NCBI GenBank assembly: GCA_018268895.1
Contig: JAFDVP010000012.1
Span: 1 to 64,000, forward strand
Source of the DNA: Acidobacteriota bacterium
Lineage (GTDB): Bacteria; Acidobacteriota; Terriglobia; Terriglobales; Acidobacteriaceae
Length of the DNA stretch: 64,000 bases
Direction of reading: 5' to 3'
Under the pieces are notes generated by a model, which saw nothing but the letters and a program-made list of their open reading frames with translations, was not told the origin of the DNA and searched no databases. Shown here piece by piece: positions 1-9,305 of the stretch. Positions within the stretch are counted from its first letter, which is position 1; every line of letters starts with the position of its first letter. A program made the translations under genes and the position numbers.

Positions 1-1166
1 GTCTGATTCAGCGCCTCATCCTGCAAGGTGGTCGTTGAACCATTGGTGCTGGGTGATCGTCCATAGGTTCGTGTGCCGTCCGTTGTGACACGGCTGAGTG
101 ATCCCGTGGTGCCATCGGCATTCAGACCGTTGCCGTTGCAGCCGCCTGAATAGGAATAGTTGATGGTTCCGCCCGTTGGCAGAGTGACTGAAGCAAGTCG
201 TCCGGTTACGGCTCCGCTTACACCAGATGTGTTTTCATAACTGAACTGGTAGAAGGTGCCGTCAGCCAGAGTGATGCGGTCAACAAGATCGTTGGCCAGT
301 GGACCGTATTCTCCGATGCCGCTGCACCCGAAGTTTGTCTGCACGGTATATGTGACATAGGAGACGGTCGCATTTGCCGTGGTACTTGAATCAGCTTGCT
401 GGGCAACGTTGTATGTTAATGTCCGAGGGCTGCTCGCTGTACCATTTCCCCCAACAGTTAACGCTGTTGTACCTAAGGTATCGGTAAATACCCCATTTCC
501 ATTTGTCGTGATCTGGTTTCCGTTAGTATCTGTAACCTCGCCACCACCGCCGGTTATATTGACGGGAGGGACAATTGTTTTCCCGGTTGGGCCAGTGATA
601 ATGATGTCCGTGTAATTCGTAACGGAGATCTTGTATCCAGAACCGTCGGTAGCGGTCGCAGTCAGATTTGGCTGGTTTAGCCCTGACTGTCCGTGACAAT
701 CCCGGTTGTCGTTCGTTTGTCCCACAAAAGTATGAGCGACACCGAAGGTGTCCATATACACAAATGGTTGATACGTGTAGTTAGTGCAATTCAAATAGTA
801 TTCGTTGCTACCCACTCTGTAGGTGTATACCTCTGGATCATCCTCGGTTTCATACGTTACATATCCCGTCACCGTCGCTGTGTCCGCCAGCCATCCGAAG
901 CTCTGGGCAGGCGTCCACGTTGTCGTTCCAGTAGCACTGGAGGCAGTCCAGAAGAGACTGTCGTATGACAGGTTGTAATGAAACGGCATACCGCGCCCCT
1001 GCTTCGACAGAATCGGGACGCTGAAATGAACATTCAGGTTGCCGATGTTGACCGAATCGAATCCACGGTTATCGAAGGAACCGAAGGAATACAGACCAGT
1101 AACTTGAGCGGATGCGGAAGTCGCAAAAAATAGAGCGAAAACAGACAGCAAAATAAGCCGACGCAT
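1..1166 (-). CDS. RHS/YD-repeat-like secreted protein, 5' part only
   Basis: Reading the minus strand from an ATG at 1166 gives at least 388 codons without a stop; the gene runs off the left edge. Residues 1-21 form a signal peptide (MRR, a hydrophobic stretch, then an ASAQ cleavage site). The following sequence is rich in Gly, Ser, Thr, Asn and Tyr and resembles the N-terminal part of bacterial RHS/YD-repeat wall proteins: it mentions motifs such as NLNVHFSVPILSKQGRG near residues 45-60, and later LADGTFYQFSYE and GRLASVTLPTGGTINYSYSG, typical of YD-type strands. The upstream gene on the same strand ends only 27 bases before it, so the two are probably co-transcribed. The C-terminal toxin or core region lies outside the window, so function as a polymorphic toxin or an adhesive surface protein cannot be decided. 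Assignment rests on sequence style, not on a database match. Confidence 0.72.
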   Translation of the reverse strand, partial: MRRLILLSVFALFFATSASAQVTGLYSFGSFDNRGFDSVNIGNLNVHFSVPILSKQGRGMPFHYNLSYDSLFWTASSATGTTTWTPAQSFGWLADTATVTGYVTYETEDDPEVYTYRVGSNEYYLNCTNYTYQPFVYMDTFGVAHTFVGQTNDNRDCHGQSGLNQPNLTATATDGSGYKISVTNYTDIIITGPTGKTIVPPVNITGGGGEVTDTNGNQITTNGNGVFTDTLGTTALTVGGNGTASSPRTLTYNVAQQADSSTTANATVSYVTYTVQTNFGCSGIGEYGPLANDLVDRITLADGTFYQFSYENTSGVSGAVTGRLASVTLPTGGTINYSYSGGCNGNGLNADGTTGSLSRVTTDGTRTYGRSPSTNGSTTTLQDEALNQ

Positions 1167-1193
1167 AATCTCTACCTTTTCTGTGGATGGGGC

Positions 1194-1997
1194 TTAGTTT
1201 GTAATGCGCGCTTCGGAGACACGGATTTCTAGCTGCAATGCACCATTGACATACCTCTGTATGAGGAATGGCAGTTGCGTGTCCCCAATTCTTCGATAAT
1301 CTGAGAACCGAGTCTCGAACGCTATGATCGCAATAGAATTAGAAGCCGGAAGAGAATAGCGATAGCTCAGCGGCAGCAGCGAGTTGGGTTCAAGCTCAAG
1401 TTTTACGGGCTTAGCGGATGAGCGTACCGTTGTTGTCGATGCGACTGATGCGTCGACTGTTGAACTGGAGAACTGTATCGCCAGAGTGCGACGCGGGTTA
1501 TCTCCGCTATTAGTCCCAAGATCAGAAACCGTCAGCCCTTGGCTCAATACATTTGGAGCCTGTAACGTCATCATCGGGAGAAACCAAACCAGCGGTGTCT
1601 GGCAATGGCGGCCTCTGGTCTTATGTTCGATCCCATCGGATTTCTGCCAAATACAAGTCATCATCGGCGTAGTGGAATCCTGCGATTCAACGCTCTCGCC
1701 CGAGGTACGGAGATTCAGTTTGAGTTCTGTCTTTCCTTTGGTATCGGCAGTGAGCGTGACGCTACCTTCATCTGGAGGCCCACCTTGATGCACTGTTGCT
1801 GTTCCAACCAGGTCGATTGAACTAATGGGTTTGTCCGCCGAAAAGGCTTGAATGGCTTGGGAAAGGATCGGGCTTGAAGTTGGTGCCGGAGATTGGGCAA
1901 TTGCCGTGGCGGTTAGGGCGATACTGGAAAGCCCTATTAGAGCGCCCTTACAAACCCCAAGGCTGAGGCCGCTTGTACTACGAAGTTGGATTGACAT
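1194..1997 (-). CDS. secreted protein of unknown function, companion of RHS-like gene
   Basis: 267 residues. An N-terminal segment (about 15-34) is hydrophobic and ends in AIAQ, consistent with a signal peptide, so the protein is probably periplasmic or surface exposed. The remainder has alternating polar strands and two cysteines (in MMTCIW and RHCQTP) that could form a disulfide. I recognise no catalytic motif. The overall pattern (VGTATVHQGG near the N-terminus, then a long beta-rich body ending in a strand with IEIRVSEA-like character) recalls lipoprotein-carrier-like beta folds, but this is only an impression. It directly precedes the RHS-like gene (27-base gap) on the same strand, so it may help export or anchor that protein. 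Confidence 0.7.
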   Translation of the reverse strand: MSIQLRSTSGLSLGVCKGALIGLSSIALTATAIAQSPAPTSSPILSQAIQAFSADKPISSIDLVGTATVHQGGPPDEGSVTLTADTKGKTELKLNLRTSGESVESQDSTTPMMTCIWQKSDGIEHKTRGRHCQTPLVWFLPMMTLQAPNVLSQGLTVSDLGTNSGDNPRRTLAIQFSSSTVDASVASTTTVRSSAKPVKLELEPNSLLPLSYRYSLPASNSIAIIAFETRFSDYRRIGDTQLPFLIQRYVNGALQLEIRVSEARITN

Positions 1998-2372
1998 CGT
2001 ACAGTCCCTTTCAGCGGACAGGGACCTGGGGGAAAGAACTTCAGCATCGGTCGGACTCTATTTTTGAATGCCCTCGCAAAGTAAGGCTAATCGGGAATTA
2101 CGTCAAGAAAAATCTTGTGAATAACGCTTTTCATGGCTCACCATCAAGAGCCGTTATGCCAGTGGACGCCGCTACAATCCCCAAATTACGAAAATCGTCC
2201 ACTAAGGCCGACCATTTACTTGCAACCATTTAGAGAACGTTGCATCGGCCACGGAGCCTGCGGGCAACTTCCAGCAGAATTCCCCGTGCACTCAGCACAA
2301 AGCGAGCTGAAGACTGACCCGCTGATGTTCGCAGCCCTCGCACGGACATAGATATCTAACTTCAAATTAATC
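1998..2372. other. intergenic stretch, nothing recognised
   Basis: About 375 bases separate the start of the RHS companion gene from the end of the PHP-domain gene. Short open frames occur here, but none has a convincing ribosome site or family resemblance. It presumably carries the promoter of the leftward pair. Confidence 0.5.
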
Positions 2373-3869
2373 TCAGAAATTCAAATAGATAGGATTCCCC
2401 AAAACTAGCAGTCTGCCATCCTGAGCCCGAACATTGACGCGCAGCCAGTGCCTACTACCATCTGCAACCTGCACCGCGTGCCATTCCTCATGACCCGACT
2501 GAACAGATACGCGGTCGCCAAACGGCAGAACTTCTCCATCGCGAATCAGCTCCACATGCGCTCCTTCGAGATTGTTCAGGGTCAGCGATAGGTTGATGCT
2601 GGCGCCGCCGGAGACAGTCATAGGGTCCCCCATCGTTGCCATCTGCGCGCCGGCCTTTGCAACGAAAGCAATCGCACGATCTCGTGTCCCTTCCACATCG
2701 ACAAAGACATGTCCTGCACGCATACCGTCGAGAATAGCGCGCTCTGAAAGATTCGCCGCGTAGACAACCGTCGTGGGTCTGCCAATGGCCGCTTCGTGAT
2801 CCGGTTCATAGGACGCATTATGGTTATCGCTTCCACCAATCGCCGTCACACGCAGGCCGTCGTTCAGCCTCTGCTGCCAGAAAGGAACACCTGATAGCGG
2901 GCCCTCTGCGTTATCGCCGTTGATTGCCTCGATGACGAGAACGCGTTTGAAGTCGGTGTCCTTCACCGACCAGCCGCATCCCATGCAGGCACTCCCCGTA
3001 GGAAGACCGGGATGGTTGATGGAGAGAAGAGCGTGCTTCCTTTCTACCTCGTCCAGCAAAGTAGAAAACGTCGGCACATACTTGCTCGTCAGGCGAAAGT
3101 CGATAAACTCTGTCGTGCCGAAGACATTTGCGTGCCCCTGAAAGGTCGTGATCTCCCGGCCCGGTATAAACAACATCCGGTCGAAATAAGGCGCAAGCTC
3201 CCGCTCTGCATCGAAGTGCGAGATGGTGTTGTGGTCGGTGATCGCAATGAAGTCGAGACCGCGCGCGGCAGCCGCTTCAACCGTCTTATAGAGCGGGCAG
3301 GGGACCTTTTTTCCGGTCTGGCTGTCGCACGAGCCGTCGCTATGCGCATCGTGCATATGAAGGTCGCCACGAAACCATGCCGGCCCTTGACGCACTGGCT
3401 CAGCCTCAAAGGTCGAGATCGCAGCAGGTTCGCCAGCGCGGCCGAAGTAGATCTTCGCGACATACTCAGAACGAACACCCTTGCCTACACTCGGCACACC
3501 GAGCAGCAGCTTCCACACCCCCGGCCGCACGGGCCCCGGAAGATACGACGGCGTAGCATCGCTCTCCGAAACCGTGAACGCATTCTTGTTGCCTCCGCTC
3601 CAGCCGCGGAACCTCTCATTGTCGAGAAGACCAAGATCGATTGTGGTCTGGTGTTCGTGTTCAGTGTAAGCAAACTCTACGCTGACGCGCACGACTCCCG
3701 CAGGCACCTTGAACGGAACCTCGACATAGGACTCGCGATTGGCTTCAGTAATCGTCCCGCGAAGAACCAGGTCCGGCCGGCGCGGCTGCTGTGCGCGGCA
3801 CCGGACCGGCCCAAGCCCCATTGCAAGAGCGACCAGCATCACAACCAACGAAAAGGCAGGTATTCGAAT
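2373..3869 (-). CDS. secreted CehA/McbA-type PHP-domain metal hydrolase
   Basis: Probable metal-dependent phosphoesterase or hydrolase of the PHP superfamily, exported. The PHP signature is clear: GDLHMHDAHSDGS, then LDFIAITDHNT, then a GREITT..GHANVFG segment, a late SINHPG and a GGSDNH that supplies further metal ligands. The N-terminus after export resembles a beta-sandwich and a second beta domain closes the C-terminus. Start choice: the frame is open from a GTG at 3929, but no good ribosome site precedes it. An AGGAG at 3876-3880 lies six bases before an in-frame ATT at 3867-3869, and translation from there gives a clean signal peptide (RIPAF, hydrophobic core, CRAQQ). ATG at 3839 is the next ordinary start and leaves a signal without basic residues. 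Function is certain at superfamily level; substrate is unknown. Confidence 0.85.
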   Translation of the reverse strand: MRIPAFSLVVMLVALAMGLGPVRCRAQQPRRPDLVLRGTITEANRESYVEVPFKVPAGVVRVSVEFAYTEHEHQTTIDLGLLDNERFRGWSGGNKNAFTVSESDATPSYLPGPVRPGVWKLLLGVPSVGKGVRSEYVAKIYFGRAGEPAAISTFEAEPVRQGPAWFRGDLHMHDAHSDGSCDSQTGKKVPCPLYKTVEAAAARGLDFIAITDHNTISHFDAERELAPYFDRMLFIPGREITTFQGHANVFGTTEFIDFRLTSKYVPTFSTLLDEVERKHALLSINHPGLPTGSACMGCGWSVKDTDFKRVLVIEAINGDNAEGPLSGVPFWQQRLNDGLRVTAIGGSDNHNASYEPDHEAAIGRPTTVVYAANLSERAILDGMRAGHVFVDVEGTRDRAIAFVAKAGAQMATMGDPMTVSGGASINLSLTLNNLEGAHVELIRDGEVLPFGDRVSVQSGHEEWHAVQVADGSRHWLRVNVRAQDGRLLVLGNPIYLNF

Positions 3870-3968
3870 CGCCGGCTCCTTATTTAAGCAAAGAGAATCA
3901 GAGTAAATAAACACGCCAACACTAGACACAACATTTGCGACATTGCGGCTAAATCGTCAGATTGCGGA

Positions 3969-5642
3969 CTACGTTGAGGGAACGGCTTCACCCGGCTTCT
4001 GCTCTCCGTTGGCTGCTTGTCCCTTCCGTATCTCCTCGCCCAGCAGGATCGCCTCGGAAATCTCAAGCATCGATTTTCGCCGCTGACGGCTCTCTCGTTG
4101 CATCATGCGATACGCCTCTTCCTCTCCTATTTGCATATCGCGTTGCAGAATTCCCTTCGCCCGCTCGACTGCTTTGCGCGCCTCAAGCCTGCCCGCAAGC
4201 TGCGCATTTTCATTCTCAAGGCGTGCGCGCTCTACCTCTGCGCCTACTAGATACCCGATCGTGGAGAGCAGACGCACCTCATTCACTGTGTGCTGATAGG
4301 AGTGACGATGCTGCAGATTGATGACTCCTACCACCCTTCCCGCACACAGGATCGGAGTCGAAAGCAGGGCCTCAAAACGGTCCTCGGGCAGGTTCTTGAA
4401 GAGTTTGAAGCGGGAATCCTCCGAGGCATTTGCCGCCAGCGCAACTGGTTCACGATGCTCGGCAACCCAACCAGTAATTCCCTGCCCCAGCTTGATCCCC
4501 AGATGATCGATGACATCCGCGTGTGGGTTCTTCGATGCCCTGAGAACAAGTTTTTCCCCTTCGAGCACGTAGATAAAGCACGAATCGCAAGGAACAACTG
4601 TAGTCACAAAGTCGACGATCCGTCCCAGTACGGCATGAAAAGAATCGGCCGAAGCAATACGGCTCGTAATCTCATGTAAGAAGTCGATAGGAGCAATCGG
4701 GGGAGCAACTGCCGCGGCCGTAGCCACCGGGGGATCCTGTTTTGCCTTCAATGTAATCTCACGTAGTCCGGTCTGGCGCGCGCTCATGCTTCGAGCGGGA
4801 GCATTTTTCCTTTCAACCAGGCCCCGTGACTGCTGCGCCGCCTCATTCACCAGGAAACCCATCTTAGGATGCGATGGCTGTATATCGGGAGTTATGCCAT
4901 GCTGCGACAGCTCCTCAGTCGTGGTCGGCCCAATGGAAGCCACTACCAGGGACCGCAAAGCTGCGCGAAGCTCCTGGACGGAATTCATCTCCGATGCAAT
5001 CTTGAACAGGTGCACAACCTGTGCTGCCGTCGTGAACAACACAACATCCACGCTACCGTTCATCAACCCAAGCACCGCTTCGCGCAAAGGCCGAGTATCT
5101 TCAGGAAGCGCCCACTGATAGACCGGAACCCTGACGACCGCAAGACATCGCCTGGTCAGCGCTTCGAGCATCTCAGGGTTGGGCACCCCATACTCCTGCA
5201 CAGCGACGCGTAGAGACGATAGGGACTCTCCCAGCTTTTCATCCAACGCGGCTATCATCTCGTGCCAGGTGTTCGGCTCAGGAGCAGCCACTGTGATCGA
5301 GACATCGAGTTCTTTCAGCGCGGCAACGGATTTGGAGCCGCGCGCCGCAACCTTCACCTTCCGTAATGCAGCAACGAAGCCTTCGCGCTTGCCTGCCTTC
5401 TCTGCGATCGCCAACAGGGCACCAATGCCTACGCCCGTCATGCAGACGAACAGGTCCAACTTGCCCGCAATCAGGTCATCGACAAATTCAACCGCGTGTT
5501 TGTTTGACTCAAGCGGCACCTCACGCATCGCCGGTACCACCAACGGCTCTCCGCCGTAGGTGCGGACCAGTTTCGCCATCTCATTCGCCCGCCTTGACTC
5601 AAGCGATAAGACTCTTAGCCCATCGAAACCCGCAATTGCCAT
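3969..5642 (-). CDS. HemD-like domain fused to GAF and ANTAR: RNA-binding antiterminator regulator
   Basis: 557 residues with three parts. Residues about 10-260 resemble uroporphyrinogen-III synthase (HemD): two Rossmann-like lobes with RVLSLESRRANEMAKL at the start and VDVVLFTTAAQVVHLF plus VVASIGPTTTEEL, the family's most recognisable segment. After a Pro/Ala linker, about 318-470 is a GAF domain (FVTTVVPCDSCFIYVL, GQGITGWVAEHREPV, TPILCAGRVVGVINLQ). About 478-540 is an ANTAR domain (AVERAKGILQRDMQIGEEEAYRMMQRESRQRR), which binds tandem hairpins in RNA and prevents termination. Known HemD/regulator fusions of actinobacteria sit beside nitrite/nitrate assimilation genes; ANTAR proteins likewise often control nitrogen assimilation. 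Here the gene stands alone on its strand. I infer a sensor-type antiterminator rather than a biosynthetic HemD. Confidence 0.85.
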   Translation of the reverse strand: MAIAGFDGLRVLSLESRRANEMAKLVRTYGGEPLVVPAMREVPLESNKHAVEFVDDLIAGKLDLFVCMTGVGIGALLAIAEKAGKREGFVAALRKVKVAARGSKSVAALKELDVSITVAAPEPNTWHEMIAALDEKLGESLSSLRVAVQEYGVPNPEMLEALTRRCLAVVRVPVYQWALPEDTRPLREAVLGLMNGSVDVVLFTTAAQVVHLFKIASEMNSVQELRAALRSLVVASIGPTTTEELSQHGITPDIQPSHPKMGFLVNEAAQQSRGLVERKNAPARSMSARQTGLREITLKAKQDPPVATAAAVAPPIAPIDFLHEITSRIASADSFHAVLGRIVDFVTTVVPCDSCFIYVLEGEKLVLRASKNPHADVIDHLGIKLGQGITGWVAEHREPVALAANASEDSRFKLFKNLPEDRFEALLSTPILCAGRVVGVINLQHRHSYQHTVNEVRLLSTIGYLVGAEVERARLENENAQLAGRLEARKAVERAKGILQRDMQIGEEEAYRMMQRESRQRRKSMLEISEAILLGEEIRKGQAANGEQKPGEAVPST

Positions 5643-5831
5643 CCCGTTCTCCAGCGCTTTCGAGCTAAATTGATACGGAAACCATTACCTATTGGCGTAA
5701 ATGGTCTGATTTTCCTAAGGGAAGTTCGCTTCTGCTTCACATTCTACAGAGGTTGCCGGTCTAACAGAAACCTCATGCTAACGTGTTCCTATACTAGAGC
5801 CATCGCCCGGCATTGAGGAGCGGCCTCGCTC

Positions 5832-8642
5832 TTGCGCAACACCCTTGACGTCATGAGAGAAGTCACGCCACTCCGCTGCCTCCTCGTCATCTGTCTTATT
5901 TGGCTGTCTTTGCCTGCTTGTCTCGCCTCAGCACAAAGCATCTCAACCACATGTGCACTCATCCGGGGCAGGGCAAATCCAGGCCCGGTCAACAACGTAT
6001 CGTCCGGCCTGGTCCCTTCCTTAGGCGGCCCATATGCCGATTCTGAACTGGAGGCCCGCCTGGCCACTGCATACCGCCGGCTTTCTGAACGGCCAGGCTC
6101 GGCCACGATGCAAACGCTGAAGAATAGCGTAAACCTGGCGAAAGAGCGCGTAAACCCATGCGCTGAGGCCCTTGCCGCCTATGCCCTTGGGGTTGCAACC
6201 CGAAACAACAACGCCCAGGCCTCCCAGATGTGGTTCCAGCAAGCGGAGATCGGATTCCATGCTGCCGGATCCAGCACCGGTCTTGCACATACCCACTTCG
6301 AACTCGTCGCTGCCACAAGCAAAGTTCGACCTGTCGCCGAGGTTGCCTCATCCTTCACGGCCGTCGCCGAAGAGTTCGACCGGATCGATGATCCTCGGGA
6401 TGCGCTTACTGCGCGTATTCTCGCCGTCAACCATCTATCGGCCGATCCCGCAAAGGAGTTGGACCCGTTGCTCGATCAGGCACGAGCGCTGCATAGCACG
6501 TCGCTTGAAGGCCGCATCCACCAGGCGTGGGGAGAGATTCTCTTCAACCGCGGCGAGTATGACGGGGCCATGCGTCACTACACAACTTCGGATGAACTGT
6601 TTGCTGCATGCAGATGCGACCTCGACCAGCGCGCCTACCTTCAGACAAGCATGGGCAGAATTGAACGCACACAGGGCCGTCCTGAAGCTGCAATCCCACA
6701 CTACCGGCTTGCTTTGAAGTTGCAGCAGCAAGCGCGGGACGAATCCTTCATCCCGCAAACCCTTAACGCCATCAGCGTTGCCTATCAGACGATGCGCCAA
6801 TACCCTCTTGCCATTGCATATGTGCAAAAGGCCCTTGTCTTTGCAAGAAAGATCCGTTCTCGGCAATTCACCGATTTCCTTGAAGCCAACCTGGGGGCGT
6901 TGTACTCACAATCGGGCCAACCGCAACTCGGCCTTCCACTGTTGCAGCGCGCGACAAAAAACCTTGGCAATGACTATCAGCGATGCACACGCTACTCCCA
7001 ACTGGCCGACACTTACATCGCGCTGCACAAACTGAATGAAGCAAATACTTCGATCGATGCGTCTATCGATGCCTGTGAGCGCGAAAACGATCGACGCAAT
7101 CTGGCCGACGGCCTAGAGACACGCGCACGTATCCGCATGAAACGTGGAGATCCGCTTGCCCTTGCACTCGCCGATGCGCGTCGTTCACTGTCGCTGATCG
7201 AGGAGATTCGCTCCCATGTCGTTCCTGAGGACGCTCATAAACGCGGTTACAACCAGCAAACCCTTAGTACCTATGAGACGACCATAGCGATCCTGGCACG
7301 CATGAATCGATATGCCGAGGCTCTCGACGTTACCGAGCAATCGCGCGCACGAGCGTTTCTCGACCTCCTGAGCAGCCCACGCACCGCATCCCAGGGAACA
7401 AGTACGCCGGCGCTTCATCCAGACTCCAGAGGTCGCCGGACCAATCGAGGAACCATCACCCAATCCTCGTCACCCGCAGGCCTTCTGCTTGAAAGCGAGG
7501 CCCGCTCCTCCGCCATGCAGGGTCCCGAGATTCTGGAACAGGTGCGTCGTCTTCACACCACCTTGCTAGCCTTCTGGGTAACGCCTGAACGCCTGTACAC
7601 CTGGGTGGTATCTTCCAACACGGAAAAGGGTGATGACGCCATCTTTGGCATCTCACAGCCCATTCGAGCCTCGGAGATCGAGACGCTCGTTCAGTCGACT
7701 GATCCATACAACACCAGCTATCCCGGGCAGCTCCGCGCATGGAGCAAGCTGTATCGGATACTGATCGCTCCCGTGGCCGCGCATCTTCCCACCGAGACGG
7801 GATCCCTCATCACTATCGTCCCGCATGGGCCTTTGTTTCGCCTGTCCTTCGCGGCCCTGGCCAATCCAACCCATCATTATCTCGTCGAACGATATGCTCT
7901 CAATACGATCCCGGCCGTGGGACTGCTTCGCTATACAAGCAGAAATAAGGCCAAAGCCGAAGCCCTGCCTCCGCACTACACTCTACTCGCCGCTCCACAA
8001 GACATGCCTCGACTCGACGGAGCTGCCCTGGCGCCCCTGCCCGGTACCGCTGAAGAGGTCGCAGCGATCGCAAAGACGCTGCCACCTGGCGAAACCAGCC
8101 TTCTAGAAGGCGCTCACGCAAATGCTACCGAACTCTTGCGCGAGCTTCCTCATGCCACTGTGGTTCACTTTGCAACCCACGCCATCGTTAGTGGTACAGA
8201 CCCTTTCGGGTCCTTCCTCGCACTAGACCGGGAGCCTGAAAATAAGGGGCTGGCCTCAGATGGATTGCTCACCTCGGCTTCGATCTACTCGCTTCGTATG
8301 CACGCACGTATGGTTGTGCTAAGCGCGTGCCGCACCGGCCGTGGGCCTGTAAGCGCGGATGGCGTCGCTGGCCTTGCCCGCGCCTTCTTCTATGCAGGAT
8401 CGGAATCGATCGTAAGCACCCTTTGGGATGTAGCCGATCAACCAACTGCCATTCTGATGCCTCTTTTCTATGGACGGCTTGCAAAAGGAGAATCGCGAGC
8501 ACAGGCCCTGCGGTCGGCCCAACTCGATCTGATCGAGCAGCTACGGACGGGCCGGATACGCGTAAACATCATGGGAACCAGCCGTCGGATACCTGAGCGA
8601 CCGGCCTACTGGGCCGCATTTTCCCTCGCCGGAGAGCCCTGA
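5832..8642 (+). CDS. secreted/periplasmic TPR-CHAT caspase-like protease
   Basis: 936 residues from a TTG preceded by GAGGAG at 5815-5820; an ATG at 5853 is the alternative and lacks a ribosome site. A signal peptide or anchor (CLLVICLIWLSLPACLASAQ) follows. Residues about 90-480 form repeated helical hairpins of TPR type (for example GEILFNRGEYDGAMRHYTTSDELF, IERTQGRPEAAIPHYRLALKL, YPLAIAYVQKALVFARKI). The C-terminal third is a CHAT domain, a clan CD cysteine peptidase fold: His783 in VVHFATHA and Cys833 in VVLSACRTG form the expected dyad, followed by GVAGLARAFFYAGSESIVSTLWDV. The next two genes encode an ECF sigma factor and a zinc-finger membrane protein on the same strand, so the protease may belong to that signalling unit. 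Substrate unknown. Confidence 0.88.
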   Translation: MRNTLDVMREVTPLRCLLVICLIWLSLPACLASAQSISTTCALIRGRANPGPVNNVSSGLVPSLGGPYADSELEARLATAYRRLSERPGSATMQTLKNSVNLAKERVNPCAEALAAYALGVATRNNNAQASQMWFQQAEIGFHAAGSSTGLAHTHFELVAATSKVRPVAEVASSFTAVAEEFDRIDDPRDALTARILAVNHLSADPAKELDPLLDQARALHSTSLEGRIHQAWGEILFNRGEYDGAMRHYTTSDELFAACRCDLDQRAYLQTSMGRIERTQGRPEAAIPHYRLALKLQQQARDESFIPQTLNAISVAYQTMRQYPLAIAYVQKALVFARKIRSRQFTDFLEANLGALYSQSGQPQLGLPLLQRATKNLGNDYQRCTRYSQLADTYIALHKLNEANTSIDASIDACERENDRRNLADGLETRARIRMKRGDPLALALADARRSLSLIEEIRSHVVPEDAHKRGYNQQTLSTYETTIAILARMNRYAEALDVTEQSRARAFLDLLSSPRTASQGTSTPALHPDSRGRRTNRGTITQSSSPAGLLLESEARSSAMQGPEILEQVRRLHTTLLAFWVTPERLYTWVVSSNTEKGDDAIFGISQPIRASEIETLVQSTDPYNTSYPGQLRAWSKLYRILIAPVAAHLPTETGSLITIVPHGPLFRLSFAALANPTHHYLVERYALNTIPAVGLLRYTSRNKAKAEALPPHYTLLAAPQDMPRLDGAALAPLPGTAEEVAAIAKTLPPGETSLLEGAHANATELLRELPHATVVHFATHAIVSGTDPFGSFLALDREPENKGLASDGLLTSASIYSLRMHARMVVLSACRTGRGPVSADGVAGLARAFFYAGSESIVSTLWDVADQPTAILMPLFYGRLAKGESRAQALRSAQLDLIEQLRTGRIRVNIMGTSRRIPERPAYWAAFSLAGEP

Positions 8643-8777
8643 ATCCGTATTCCCTGTCGAAATCTTTAGCCGGATGATCTACTCTATACCCCGATATACA
8701 AACGATCTACGGCCACAGACTCTACAAAGAAGCAATAAGGCTGCAAACCGGTTTATTCTTTTTTCCCGGCCCATACG

Positions 8778-9305
8778 ATGATCTCAGTAGATGAATTTAA
8801 CAGCATCTATCACCGGCACGTTGATGCCGTCTTTCGCGTTTCGCTGCGCACCGTAAGCCGCCGCGAGATCGCCGAGGAGATCACAAGCGAAGTGTTCCTT
8901 ACCCTCTTCCAATCCGCCGACGCCATAACGCGGGAACAACTGCCCGCATGGCTGTTTACGGTCGCCAAACGTCGCGCCGCAGATTATTGGCGACGCTGGT
9001 ATCTCGAACAGCGATGGGCAGACTCGACCGCCGACTCCGATGCCGGGTCACAATCGTTCTCGCAGCCTGAAATTCCGTTCACGGACCTGCTCTCGCGCTG
9101 CACAGCATTGAAACCCGTCCATCGCGCCTGCCTCATCCTCCGCTTTGTGCAGGGAATGACCCGCGAAGAGATCGCGTCGCAGACCGGGCTTTCGGAACTA
9201 CAGGTAAAGGGCCACCTGCAATACGCATTGAAGCTGCTCCGCGACACGATGACAGGGTATCAACAGGACTTTCCCCCCTCTGAGGAGCTTCCTGCAAATG
9301 CCTGA
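8778..9305 (+). CDS. ECF-type RNA polymerase sigma factor
   Basis: 175 residues. Region 2 covers about residues 5-75 (FNSIYHRHVDAVFRVSLRTV, EEITSEVFLTLFQ, LPAWLFTVAKRRAADYWRR), which binds the -10 element and core polymerase. Region 4 covers about 105-160 with the helix-turn-helix MTREEIASQTGLSELQVKGHLQYALKLL. The start ATG at 8778 gives a normal-length ECF protein. It overlaps the following zinc-finger gene by eight bases, the usual arrangement for a sigma factor and its membrane-bound anti-sigma partner. The preceding TPR-CHAT gene ends 135 bases upstream on the same strand. The regulon is unknown, but autoregulation of this cluster is likely by analogy. Confidence 0.9.
   Translation: MISVDEFNSIYHRHVDAVFRVSLRTVSRREIAEEITSEVFLTLFQSADAITREQLPAWLFTVAKRRAADYWRRWYLEQRWADSTADSDAGSQSFSQPEIPFTDLLSRCTALKPVHRACLILRFVQGMTREEIASQTGLSELQVKGHLQYALKLLRDTMTGYQQDFPPSEELPANA

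Noticed and set aside
2133..2351. Small plus-strand frame in the first intergenic region
   Set aside because: No ribosome site, no family resemblance, and odd composition.
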